Shown piece after piece: positions 1-10,495 of a DNA stretch of 42,500 nt. This DNA is from Chromera velia. Lineage: Eukaryota; Sar; Chromeraceae. The DNA lies in assembly GCA_018398765.1 (NCBI GenBank), contig JAHBMJ010000437.1, positions 1 through 42,500 of the forward strand, given 5' to 3'. Positions within the stretch are counted from its first letter, which is position 1, and every line of letters begins with the position of its first letter. The notes beneath the pieces are model-generated. The model was not told the DNA's origin and ran no database searches. It saw nothing but the letters and a program-made list of their open reading frames with translations. Both the position numbers and the translations under genes were made by a program.

Positions 1-956
1 TAGAAATTGCTTGTGTATGTGTGAGTTATCATTGCATCAAGATTGATTGATCTGCCTTGCTGAATGCTTATGCGCTTTATCCCCCTAGTAGTACTTACTT
101 CGTATGTGTCGGAATTTCTGCTGTGCTTTGTTGGGGAGCTGCAACTACCTTTGTGACTCCTTCTTCTAATGAGTCCGGCCATCTCTTTCTCTCGCTTGTT
201 TCCCTTCTTCCTTCTTCCGTCCTCGTTGCTTTCCTGTTTTGCTTTCTTATTTTGTTTTCTTCCCTCACTCAATGGATATCATTTATGCGTTCAAGGCGGC
301 GGCACTCTGAGTTTCCGCGATTTGTTTTATATAATTACAAAAAGGTGGTGTCTCAGAGTGTCATCCTTTGGGCGATGGTAGAAGAAATACAGAAACGACT
401 CTTAATTCAGGTTTCTGCACGTAACTGGATAACGATTCGATTTTGGCTTGCGTTTGTTCTGGCTTTGATTTGGCTCTGGCTCAGGTTTTAGCTTTGGAAA
501 GGTTTGATGAATTGCGGGTTGAAGTAGTTTATTTGTCTTGACTTGTCTGGATACACTGAGTTTGGCAGCGCCAATGCGAAATTAATCGTTGCAGAGTCTG
601 TATAGCATGCATTCCGCACCGCCTAGCTTTCAATGCGTGGCGTGTTTCGGCACGTCGAGGTGCAGGTCATATGTATAGCCTTTGATGAGCTGCCTATAGC
701 TGCCTGCTTGTAAGCAGTTGTGCACTAACTGTACTCTTTCAATTAACTCAACGGGAAGGCATACACCTATCTTAGCCTCCTACAGAATAAATACATATAT
801 AGGAATATAGACGATAGTTGATTTATATAGTTAACTAGTACTAAAATTTCTTAGAAGAAGCTAAATTTATTAACATAATGGTTTAAATATTTATTATCAG
901 CTTACTTATCATTATTGATAAACTAAAAAAAAATCTATTAAACTTATATTTTATGC
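1..956. other. Intergenic, no supported gene
   Basis: I see no convincing gene here. A plus-strand frame is open at 57-491 and would be very hydrophobic, but it has no ATG near its start and no recognisable motif. It is probably chance. From about 780 onward the sequence becomes strongly AT-rich, leading into the inverted-repeat element. Confidence 0.5.
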
Positions 957-958
957 TA

Positions 959-1346
959 CCCTAGACGACAAAATTATTGAATAAACTTCAAGTGATAAAA
1001 AAAAATCAAAAAAATAGAGTAAAGAAGGAAACAATACTTTTAATTAAACTGTTTTTAAAATGGTTTTATTTTGTTATTGTGTTAAGGCTATTCTATATCT
1101 ATTTGTTATTTATCTTATGAAAATATGTTTTTTATACACCATGAACGACCCTAAGGGTCTTAAATTGGGTGTGTTGGTTTCAATAGTAGTTATATAGGCA
1201 AAGATGAACCAATACAGCCCTAGTATCATACTAGCAACTACACTGGCTCTAAAACTTTTAAAGAAGGGAGCTTGATCCAATGTCGTCCCCAAAAATGAAA
1301 TTTCGCCAAACTCAAAAATTTTATTCAATAATTTTGTCGCCTAGGG
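959..1346. mobile_element. MITE-like unit, copy 1
   Basis: This 388-bp unit has 27-bp terminal inverted repeats (959-985 and 1320-1346) with one mismatch. It is almost identical to the unit at 2279-2667. On the minus strand a frame is open across most of the unit (1110-1328) and is preserved in the other copy, with only a few substitutions (R/K, L/V, M/T, I/T). The frame lacks a leading ATG and matches no transposase I know. The size, inverted ends and lack of enzyme suggest a non-autonomous DNA element. Confidence 0.7.
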
Positions 1347-2274
1347 TGTGTAACGATCAACATTTACAGATTAAATGGACAAGTCTTAAAGCATTTAAAG
1401 CTTATAATTTTTATTTAACTTTGTTGTTAAGCTACAGGATTATATACCTTGTCTTTGCTTCTTAACAATGATATTGAGTGAGAAACAAATTATAACGTGA
1501 AGTCATTAAGTTACATTTCCGATACCGAATTTTTTTCTATGTTTTACTTTTTTGAGTAAGCTTCTAACACTGTGAGGGTATATTTGTTTAGCTACAAAAT
1601 TATAAACAAAAACAACTTTCTTTTTGCGTGTTTATTTGTATATATGTTACTTGTTGGTGTAGGTAGAGAAGAAAATTATATCACACACAAAAAATGTGAG
1701 CGATAATAAGAAATCTGAACAAAAATCTGTGTGCATCATCTACCTTTAGCTGACTATAGAACAAGAACAGTTAAGCTAATTATTGTCAAGAAGACTTATG
1801 CTGCTTTTTATATTTTGCTTCATAATTAGTTAAGAGTGAATAAAAATTTTAAAACTTTCGTTATGTAAAAAATATATCGTTTTTAGAAAAAATCGTTTAC
1901 ACCATAGAAAACACGATCACAATTATTCTATAAAAGTACTATACAGCTTTTGTTTTTTAATATAGTTTTGCTTTAAAAGAAAACATAATGTTATAATGTT
2001 TTATTATATTTTATTACTTTTGTTCTTCTTGGGGTTTTTGTTGTTATGTTTGTGAATTCATCGCTTTCTCTGCATAAACATTGTATTGCACCTTAAGTGT
2101 TGTATTACATCTGAAAAATAAAGAGAACAAAAGATTGTTTTAACAGTAGAGAAAATGTAATACAAGATGTATTACATAACAGAAAAACAACTTTCTCAGT
2201 ATTATTGTACTGTTCAAATTGACTGTGAAAACAAAGTAAAAAATTAAAACATGAGAAATGTTAATTTTTGCCTT
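1347..2274. other. AT-rich spacer between the two MITE units
   Basis: The spacer is about 930 bp of AT-rich sequence. It contains no open frame of useful length, no RNA gene that I can see and no internal repeat of note. It is bounded by CTAGGGTGTG on the left and CACACCCTAG on the right, so the inner ends are also inverted relative to each other. Confidence 0.5.
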
Positions 2275-2278
2275 CACA

Positions 2279-2667
2279 CCCTAGACGACAAAATTATTGA
2301 ATAAACTTCAAGTGATAAAAAAAAAATCAAAAAAATAGAGTAAAGAAGGAAACAATACTTTTAATTAAACTGTTTTTAAAATGGTTTTATTTTGTTATTG
2401 TGTTAAGGCTATTCTATATTTATTTGCTATTTATCTTGTGAAAATATGTTTTTTATACACCGTGAACGACCCTAGGGGTCTTACATTGGGTGTGTTGGTT
2501 TCAATAGTAGTTATATAGGCAAAGATGAACCAATACAGCCCTAGTATCATACTAGCAACTACACTGGCTTTAAAACTTTTAAAGAAGGGAGCTTGATCCA
2601 ATGTCGTCCCCAAAAATGAAATTTCGCCAAACTCAAAAATTTTATTCAGTAATTTTGTTGTCTAGCG
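2279..2667. mobile_element. MITE-like unit, copy 2, with duplicated right end
   Basis: This is a direct repeat of 959-1346 with only scattered changes. Its own right end (2641-2667) is mutated to TCTAGCG. A second terminal repeat (2673-2693) follows five bases later and is closer to the consensus. The left end extends to CACACCCTAG (from 2275) and mirrors GTGTG after the right end, so the original inverted repeat was probably about 31 bp. The minus-strand frame at 2431-2613 matches that of copy 1. Confidence 0.7.
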
Positions 2668-2695
2668 TGTGACAATAATTTTGTTGCCTAGGGTA

Positions 2696-3362
2696 GTATT
2701 TTATATTAAAAAAAGAATTTTATTCATATATAAAGGTTAGACTTCCGCATAGAGGTCCACTTTCAAGCATAGGGACTTCTTTATCTATGGAGAGCACATG
2801 GTGCATGGAGCTTTGGTCAATTCAATTTTAGGCCACGAACTGATTGTATTGACAATTGAAACTTTTGTACTGGAAAGTGACTTTAAAAATTTTAGTTTTT
2901 AAAACATTAAAAAAGATAGTTTAACCTTTAAACTAATGGATTTTCATAATCTATTTAGGCTTATTTAAGCTTAGTAAGATGAAAGGTAGTGTACATTAGT
3001 TTAAAAAAAATAATTTAAAAAAATATGTATAAATTGTCTGGTACCTATCATCATAAACGCTAAGACGAAAACACAACAAGAAATACATCTGAATGGCTCT
3101 GAATCGATCCGATTGAAGCATTTCTTCTCATGATCATAACTGATTTGTTTTCAATTCATATGAGGCACTGCTCAACGGCAGGTATGTCAAGGGCAGGGGG
3201 GGGGGGCATCTCACTATATATCAAACATACACACCCGTGAATACCACCTGCAGAAATACGTGCACACAAACAAAAAGTCAGTCGAATCGCCAGAATACAC
3301 ACAAAAGCATGCATGCAAATATAACTTATATCTTTAATTTACATCAGAATGATATATGAAAG
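2696..3362. other. Intergenic, AT-rich, with one dispersed repeat arm
   Basis: There is no gene. Positions 2838-2884 form one copy of a dispersed repeat whose inverted partner lies at 8826-8877. A run of G interrupts the AT-rich sequence near 3197-3207. Confidence 0.5.
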
Positions 3363-3642
3363 CAGGAAGACCAAAATTAGGAAAGCAATCGGGCAGGCAA
3401 GAAGGCCGAAATCGGGAAAACAATCAGGCAAGCAGGAAGGCCGAAATCAGGAAAGCAATCGGGCGGGCAGGAAGCCCGAAATTGGAAGGCAGTCAGGCCG
3501 CTAAGAAGACCGAAATTGGAAGGTAGTCATGTGGGCAGAAAAAAAGAACTTTGGGAGGCAGTCAGACACACAAGAAGGCTGAAGTTGGGAAGACTATCGG
3601 GCAAGCAGGAAGACCAAAACTAAGAAGGCAATCGGGCGGAGG
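3363..3642. repeat. Minisatellite, 35-bp unit, about 8 copies
   Basis: The first four units are exactly 35 bp apart, and each begins CAGGAAGACCAAAATTAGGA or a close variant. The later units are more diverged and drift by a few bases; the last starts near 3606. The shared core is an A-rich stretch followed by AATCGGGC. The array is not obviously translated. Confidence 0.85.
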
Positions 3643-3949
3643 GTCTTGGTGACCCTTCCAGAGAGGGCAATCGTAAAAAGAACTAACTTGATCTGGGAGT
3701 CTAGACGGCTACAAAGATCTTTAGAAATGCTGTGCAAGTCCTCCCAATCCAACACAACTGCCTCTGGAAGCACAGAAAGAGGTTCACAGGACGAAGTGCG
3801 CAAGAGGGAAGAAACTCATAAGTTTCTGACCCCTCTAAAAATGAGGTTCTGGAACAACAAGCTGAACACGATTTCGTCGTTGTCAAGCCTTCCAATATAA
3901 CCCAATAGAACGCTTGACAATGAGATTTTGTGGATAGAGGCCCATTTTG
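3643..3949. other. Intergenic beside the LTR element
   Basis: Short frames are open on both strands (3646-3900 plus, 3594-3803 minus), but neither has a proper start or motif. The segment ends at the left LTR. Positions 3943-3949 (CATTTTG) are the left half of a possible degenerate target-site duplication. Confidence 0.4.
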
Positions 3950-4451
3950 TGAATTAGATCGGCTATACTTGGGCTCTGCTAGCTCAGATACCTAATCAGA
4001 TACATGAAGCCGGGTCCTGTCTTAACAAGACTGTAAGTCTGTATGTCTTTGCAATATCCAATTGTTCGTTGTGAATCAATCAAATTCTGTGACTCTGAAT
4101 CTATTGCTTAAATTATATGTATGCATGATCATGCATGACGTATCGATGTACATGTATGCACGTGGGCCAGCCGCGGTGCCGGACTGGGCCGCTCCATCAG
4201 GTACATGGATCGGATGTGGGTCTTTCAGGGGGCACACTGGTAATTGAGGAACATATACGGTACAAGGCCACAGTGAGGAAGCTGTATACAGTGGCTCTGG
4301 GCGGAAGCCCTTCAGACAAACACTCCACATACCATACAGTCTGCTGGTACTACCACACACTGACTGGAAGATTGAATTCATTTCACTTCACAGCAGTCAT
4401 GCATATGTTGCATGCACACACTCAGTGACTGTCTGCATTTCCAGTTTCATA
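3950..4451 (-). repeat. 3' LTR of the gag-only element
   Basis: This repeat matches 7021-7509 over its whole length, with substitutions and small indels, including about 13 bp present only here near 3990-4002. On the plus strand it begins TGAATTAGAT and ends TTTCATA. It is the downstream LTR because the element reads on the minus strand. Confidence 0.85.
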
Positions 4452-4570
4452 TTCACCCTCCTAGTGCAGTGGCCTTTTGAAAATAAGCTTGTGCACTGAA
4501 ACTAGGTGAGCAAATTCCAATAAAAGACAAAAGGTCAATTCACCCTCCATCCTTGCTGTTAACCTTTTCA

Positions 4571-5874
4571 TTATCTCTTCTTGACAAGTCGCTTGAGTGC
4601 CTCCCATTCATCTGCGCTCTCGTCTGAGTTAATGAGAGACTCACAGTCAGATTCCCACATTTCGCCATGCCTCTCATAGGAGTCAATCGAGGAGATGGAG
4701 GTTAATCTCTTGATGGAGAGTTTTGCTTTCCCCCCCTTCTCCTTTCCTCCTTCTTTGTCCTTTTCCTTTTCCTTCACTTTGTTGCTCTCTTTCTTCTCCT
4801 TTCCGTTCTCCCTCTCTGCCCATTTCTTTTCTTTAAACTCTGCTATGTTCACCATGAACCTTGCGATCGTATCATCAGAATAGGGACAGGACGCTTGATG
4901 ATGTCCCTCCTCCACATATCTCATACATCTCTTTGCAAGGTGATCGGGGATAGACTTAAAAATCGGTTTCACCCCCGATTCTGTATTGTCGTCCGAGTCG
5001 TTGCTCTTCCCCCTGATCTAGCGGATCTTCCTTTTGCTGTCTTTTCTCCTTCCTCGGTTTTCTTGCCTCCCTTTACTGCCTTTTTTAGGACTGCTTTCAG
5101 CGGTCCCGTCTCCATCACTCCTCTGTCGTCTTCATCTTTTCTTTTATCAAAGGAGGTTGCTTGTGCCTTCGCCAACGCTTTGACCAAGGCAATCACCTCA
5201 TCAAAGTCCGTCTCATCCCTTAAGTCCTTGTAGATAGACTGCTGCTCTTCTTTTCTCAGTCCCTACACAAGCACCGCGAACTTTAAAAAGGCATCGGGCT
5301 CATACCCGAATTTTCTGCAACCTGCAAGCAAATCTTGAAACAGCTAAATCCTTTTTTTTGGTCCCCCCGGAACTTTAACAAAGAGAAAAGCAAAGAAAAA
5401 AAGGAATAGCTTCAGCTTTTGGGACATCTGAAAGGTTTCGTAGTGTCTGAGGATGAATTCCCACTATTTTTCGAAGGGGACAACATTTCTTGGGCCGCCC
5501 GACTCCCTCACCCTCTGCACAATATCAAAAAACGAGTCGTCTTCTTCAACATGCTCAACCAAGTCGTAATATAGACCGGTATCCAGCTTATCCAGCACCT
5601 CAGCAGCTACGTCAGCTTCTGCTGTGTCCAAATTGATGCCAAGGTACCACACCACCCATCTCTGCTTCGCCTCTTTGTAGTTTTTGAAGCGAGCTTTGGA
5701 TCTGGCAAAACCACCAGTCTCTGTGTAGCGAGGAGGACGGGGCTCTTTTTTTTGGACTCCGCTCCTCTGCTTCTGACTCCCCTTTCCAAGCAGGTCCGCC
5801 AGTATAGGTCTCTGCCTATAAGAGCTTGACTGCTGCTTCTGACTAAAAACAGGCGTTTGGTTCTCATCGGCCAT
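4571..5874 (-). pseudogene. Decayed gag polyprotein of the LTR element
   Basis: The frame starts at ATG 5874 (residues MADENQTPV) and can be followed for about 430 codons to a stop at 4571. Three in-frame TAG codons interrupt it (5464-5466, 5344-5346, 5263-5265), and one frameshift occurs at a run of five C (plus strand, about 4972-4976). The middle part is helical and rich in Leu/Phe, like a capsid-type Gag domain. After the frameshift comes a CCHC-like knuckle, C-x2-Y-x4-H-x4-C, in which Tyr replaces the second Cys. A very Lys/Glu-rich tail follows. Gag would package the element RNA. With the stops it cannot be made intact, so I call it a pseudogene. The Gag assignment rests on context and the knuckle, not on a search. 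Confidence 0.65.
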
Positions 5875-5889
5875 ATCGAAATCAAGCAA

Positions 5890-6999
5890 CAGTAGAGAGC
5901 TATATAGAGAGGGATATTGACTTCAATGTTTCTGTTCAAGCAGAACCCCAATTTTATGGGCTAAGGTATTCGACTATTTCAATTACGATTAAGATTTTAT
6001 AGGTAAGATCATATAAAATATATAATAAAAATATAAATTACATAAACATTTTAGGCTAAAGGAACGTAGTTCATCTTAAAAAGCTTGAATCCGGTGAAAT
6101 TAATAAGTGTGATTACGGGAAAAAATAATCATATACCCTCCTTTTTATAGTATGTCTCTTACAACTGATTACGGATTACGAGATTACGGCATCTTTTAAA
6201 AGACCACCAATATTTTTTTTCCTTGCATGCCATCGCTTATCTCCCAGAAAGTACAAGGCTTCCCGCTGTAGCTCATACAAAAGACAATAAAAATTGTTAA
6301 TTCTCTTGTTCTGTAGTCTTTTGAGCGCCTATCAGGGATTTAAGCTGGGGATTCAGGGGCAAAGGGAGGGGGGGAGACTGATGGAAGAGGTGTTGAGTTG
6401 ACTACTCGGCCTCTCTCGGGAAGCCGCATAGCAACAGCAACCGCCGCAAGCCTGATTCTATTGCAGCCCAAAATTTGCCTTCATACTGTCAGTTTTGCTG
6501 TTGTTTTTTATTGGTTGCACCATGCAAAAGTCGTAGGAAAAGGCTAGAGAAAAAGTCTGTTCATGGAGGAGGATAAGCTGCAAAAAGTTGAAGAAGCGTT
6601 TAAAAAGCTTCTCATCAAGGACCCTGGTGTTGTCATGGATGTTGAGATTGAAGTCTAGTGATGACATTATTACATCATGACGGTTTTCTTTTGTTTTTTG
6701 AAGGAAGGTCCACGGAGGGGGGCTGTTTACTCCATTTAACTATATATTACGGATTACGAGTTTACGAGCCCTTTCTAGATATCACCTGGAGACAAGACTT
6801 TCATCGCAGATTACAAGTGAACCAGTGAGCATTCTGATGAGATCTTGACTTTATTTGAAGTAATTTAATGTGATAAGTCCTAAAAAAATGTTTTTAGTGT
6901 AGGGGTGACGTTAAATACTAACATACCCTATGTGTAACCCCTAAAATTCATCTAGTAATATTTTAAGTCGATTACCCTAATTGTGCGGGACCGTCTGCC
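5890..6999 (-). other. Long untranslated leader of the LTR element
   Basis: About 1.1 kb lies between the primer-binding site and the gag start. It is AT-rich and has no supported gene; a short minus-strand frame at 6458-6667 is unconvincing. A motif of the form GATTACGGATTACGAG is present at 6171-6186 and again at 6747-6762. The stretch between may be a separate insertion. Confidence 0.4.
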
Positions 7000-7017
7000 C
7001 TACCTGGGATTGCACCA
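7000..7017 (-). promoter_or_regulatory. Primer-binding site of the gag-only element
   Basis: Read on the minus strand, TGGTGCAATCCCAGGTAG starts three bases after the end of the 5' LTR. TGG pairs with the CCA end of a tRNA, and the plus strand here (CTACCTGGGATTGCACCA) reads like a tRNA 3' end. I cannot name the tRNA. Confidence 0.7.
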
Positions 7018-7020
7018 ATA

Positions 7021-7509
7021 TGAATTAGATTGGCTATACTTGGGCTCTACTAGCTCAGATATATGAAGCCGGGTCCTCTCTTAACAAGACTGTAAGTCTG
7101 TGTGTCTTTGTAACATCCGATTGTTCGTTGTGAATCAACCATTTTGTGACTCTGAATCTATTGCTTAAATTGCATGCATGCATGATCACGCATGACGTAT
7201 CGATGTACATGTATGCACGTGGGCCAACCGCGGTGCCGGACTGGGCCGCTCTATTAGGTGCATGGATCGGGATGTGGGTCTTTCAGGGGGCGCACTGGTG
7301 ATCGAGGAATACATATGGTACAGGGCTACAGTGAGGAAGCTGTACACAGTGGCTCTGGGCGGAAGCCCTTCAGACGAACACTCCACATACCATACAGTCT
7401 GCTGGTACTACCACACACTGACTGGAAGATTGAATTCATTTCACTTCACAGCAGTCATGCATACGTTGCATGTACATACTCAATGACTGTCTACATTTCC
7501 AGTTTCATA
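7021..7509 (-). repeat. 5' LTR of the gag-only element
   Basis: This is the direct repeat of 3950-4451. It would carry the element's promoter on the minus strand, but I see no clear TATA box. The palindrome-rich stretch around GCATGCATGCATGATC (about 7171-7190) is also present in the other LTR. Confidence 0.85.
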
Positions 7510-8420
7510 CATTCTGTTGACCCGACTTTCTGACTGGAGGAGAACTTTCTGAAGACCTGACTGAGAATTTTTCAGATCGGCATTTTGATGGGTCAGCGCG
7601 CAGCCAGGAAGTGCTTTTTGGCCTTGGCGGCCGGCCAGACCCTGGCCCGCAACGCGTAGCTTGCCTTCCGGGACCGTCATACGGTTGGCCGATCTAAAAT
7701 TGGCTCCCAAAATCAGTTTTCCATCGAATGTTTCAAGTCAGAGGACGACCTCGCAGATGAGAGTACCGCCTCTCTCCCATCACACAGACTTGCTCTCCAG
7801 CGATGAAAGTAGGCTTTATCAAAAGTCTAGAGGATTGGCGTCTTTGCCTTTTCTTGGGTTTATGACATTCACTCTACTGGTTGCCCTGAGAGGGCCATTT
7901 CCATCTTCTATCACGATGGGCACGGCCCGTCTCCACCTAGGTCTCCACGCAAAGGGGCCTAGAAAGTTGCCCCAGTAAAGCTTCCAGTGAATCCCTTCCA
8001 TGCGTGCGCTCTAACAAGCTCTAGATGAGGAGCTAGAAAGGCTTTCTGGATGGGGGGGCCAGCTCTGGGGGGGCAAAAGGTGAGCCACTTTGTGAATTTT
8101 TGCATATCTGTGCTGCAGGTCAGACTCAGCCTTTCGCGAAGGACCGTTTGTCGGTGCTTGGGTTTCGTGAGGAAGTATTACGGCTAGTAATCTCAGGTGA
8201 TTTGAAGTTTTGGAAGTGAGGTGCAGCTCCCGTTTGCGTGAGAATTTGGAGGTAGGGCTCCTTGGTGGACTAAGACCCAGTACCGGGCCTTGCCCAGAAA
8301 AAGCAAGAATGCTATGATGGCCGGTCATAGGCAAGGTGCTCTGGCTAGAGGCCGTAGATCGATCAGGCTTTCAGAAGCTAAGCATTTACCTCTTGCATGG
8401 TCATAGTGCTCAACATGTGT
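7510..8420 (-). pseudogene. Decayed coding-like fragments, unrecognised
   Basis: Several minus-strand frames follow one another with stops and frame changes (8334-8011, 8001-7819, 7710-7480). Their composition is protein-like: Trp, aromatic and basic residues without low complexity. I suspect an old retroelement polyprotein, but I see no motif that proves it. The segment lies outside the neighbouring LTR element, since the LTR ends at 7509. Confidence 0.3.
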
Positions 8421-10495
8421 TCGGTTGAACTGCTTTCTGTGGGTGTCAAATCGGCAGATCTGTTTGTCGACATTCATTCTTACCTTTCATGGGGGTTGCC
8501 CGCTGTGTGCTCCCTCCTTACATCAGTATGCAGATTCGGCGTATTCCATTAGAAGTAAGAGTTAGCTTGTTTGTGCATTACACTGCTTGCAGCAGCCTGC
8601 AGAGTCTGCACTTACTCTCTAACATCAATATACTCTAACTCTTTCACCTCACTCATGTGCAACAATTTCCAACACTCACACTACACACCCATTAAAGCTT
8701 ATCTTTAAAAGTTCTTCACGCTTTCATGCAGGTAAAAAACAATAAATAGAATTATTCTAAGTGTTTTAAAGACTTTAAAAGACTTAGTTTTTTATGTAGT
8801 ATTTAGTTTGATATATAGAAAATTAAAAGTCACTTTCTAGTATAAAAGTTTCAATTGAATTGTCAGTACAGTCAGTTTACGGAATTTACCATACAAAAGC
8901 TTCAAAACCACCACAATTCCAAAAAGGGGGGCGGATCAAGCTAGGGCACTTAGTGAACAATTCCCGCATTTCAATTTCCATTGTATTCTTTAATTAATTA
9001 AGGAGTTTGCATGAGTGCCTAGATAAGTACGTCAACCACCGGCTACCGTAGACATCAACCAGTTAACTTATAGTTTTTTACCTTTCTGGGGCCGTTCGCA
9101 AGCTTGCGCTTATGATAGCTTGCAACAGATAATTCTTTTGAAAGGGCATAGACCTGTGGCCCACGGCAGTTTCGGACACAGACTCTTGGAAAAATCCTAA
9201 CAATATATATATAGCAATCCCAGAATATGGCCCCAAAAAACAAAACAGAAGGCACTTTAATACCAAACACTCCCAGTGACTCCCAAAATCAATCCCAGAG
9301 CCCACGACATGGCCTCGGAAAGCGAAACGGGGGGCACTTACAAAACAGAAATATCTCAGCTCATGCATGCTAGTCTTTCACAAAAAAAAAAACTGGAAAG
9401 ATCTCGTGCTAAATAGTCTAGGAAAGCGTGAACCCATCGTTGCCCATCGCTATGGATGTGTGCGTCAGATGAGTTGCCACAGAAAGTGAAGCGAGGGGTG
9501 CTTATCTACCATGATTGTGGCGATTGATGTGTCAAGTTGCCGAAAGGAAAAAATATGATGATTGAAGGTTTTGTCATATATGCTGCGTCCCCATGTATGA
9601 GAGGCGGATCTAGCCTAGTTTTTCGATTTGTTCCATCCTAAAACCCAAGGCGGCTAAGACAGACGCGACTTCGATCACTTTAATACAGCTATCGATCGCG
9701 GTTTCACCATAACTTTCATAGCAGGATAGACAAATAAAAGAGAGATAAAAAAGACAGAGGGGATGCAGGGCAGAACTTTTATGACACTTTAGTTCTTTTA
9801 TTGGAAAAAGCTACCCCTTTAATCAGAAAGACCTTAATTATACAGAGGTCCTTCCGCACGTCTTCCATCCTAATAATCTCTTCAAAAAACTCCTGCTTTA
9901 AACACCCCATCAAAACTCTTTCTTTAAATACAGTTCCCCAAACCTTTCCGAACGATTCTCCTTTTTAAAAATCTTTTTTCTCTCTTCTTTCATCTCTCTT
10001 CTTTCTTCTCGCATTGCCAAAAAAATTCATTCAGTTTATGCCCTCCCAGTCAAAAGACCCAGAGAACGTGGCCACTTCCTTCCTAAGCAACCCCTTAGGC
10101 TGGAAAAGGCCCTTTGTGCCCTTCCTACTGTAAATGGAGGACAAAACGTTTGCTGTGACAAAATGCTGCAGAGTGACTATCACTGTGCAGGACAGGAGCT
10201 TGTAGTAGCAGTCTATCAACCTTGCTTGGACTGTTTTGTCTCCTTTCTCACCTTTGACCCTCCCTGCTTCCAATTTTGCTACTTCCGACCTCCCTGAACC
10301 TAACTACCACTTGAAAGTTCAGGCCACATTTTTGAATAAGCTTAAAAGTCTGCGCTGCAGGCGTGGATCATTTATGGTGTCTTGAAGCCAAAGCCGCATA
10401 TCTGGACGGTGTCTTGACTATCTACACCATAGGCATAGACGGTCTCTTAAAAAAATATGCCACAGATAGAGATGATCTTGATTATATTTTTTTAA
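8421..10495. other. Intergenic with degenerate dispersed repeats
   Basis: I find no supported gene. Positions 8826-8877 are the inverted partner of 2838-2884. Segments near 8900-8985, 9025-9115, 9220-9260 and 9305-9350 share degenerate motifs (GGGGCCGTTCGCAAG; AAAGC-AAAC-GGGGGGCACTTAC) with each other and with 10850-11260. From about 9830 to 10020 the plus strand is pyrimidine-rich. A minus-strand frame at 10031-10273 has no recognisable motif. Confidence 0.4.

Larger units (their letters stand above)
957..2695. mobile_element. Composite TIR element flanked by TA
   Basis: The two outer ends are inverted repeats. The left end (959-979) starts CCCTAGACGACAAAATTATT, and the right end (2673-2693) is its near-perfect inverse, with one A/G and one G/A type change. 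Both ends are bordered by TA (957-958 and 2694-2695), as expected of Tc1/mariner-like insertion, although TA is common in such AT-rich DNA. Inside lie two directly repeated ~388-bp units that each have their own inverted ends, and about 930 bp of unrelated AT-rich DNA between them. No transposase is recognisable. This could be one composite element, or nested insertions that happen to share ends. Confidence 0.5.
3950..7509 (-). mobile_element. Gag-only LTR retrotransposon (non-autonomous)
   Basis: Two direct repeats of about 500 bp (3950-4451 and 7021-7509) flank 2569 bp. All landmarks agree on minus-strand orientation. A primer-binding site lies next to the 7021-7509 LTR, a gag frame with a degenerate zinc knuckle follows it, and a short purine run (complement of 4456-4462) precedes the other LTR. 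There is no protease, reverse transcriptase, RNase H or integrase, and no room for them. Candidate target duplications CATTTTG (3943-3949) and CATTCTG (7510-7516) differ at one base. The LTRs have diverged noticeably, so the insertion is old. This is the architecture of gag-bearing non-autonomous LTR elements that are mobilised in trans. Confidence 0.8.

Noticed and set aside
57-491. Hydrophobic 144-residue plus-strand frame
   Set aside because: It opens at TTG with no nearby ATG, has no motif and no splice support.
3950-5874. UAG recoded as glutamine in this organism
   Set aside because: The eight-exon gene appears to end at TAG and the LTR element is clearly decaying, so mutation is the simpler explanation. 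Kept only as a low-weight note.
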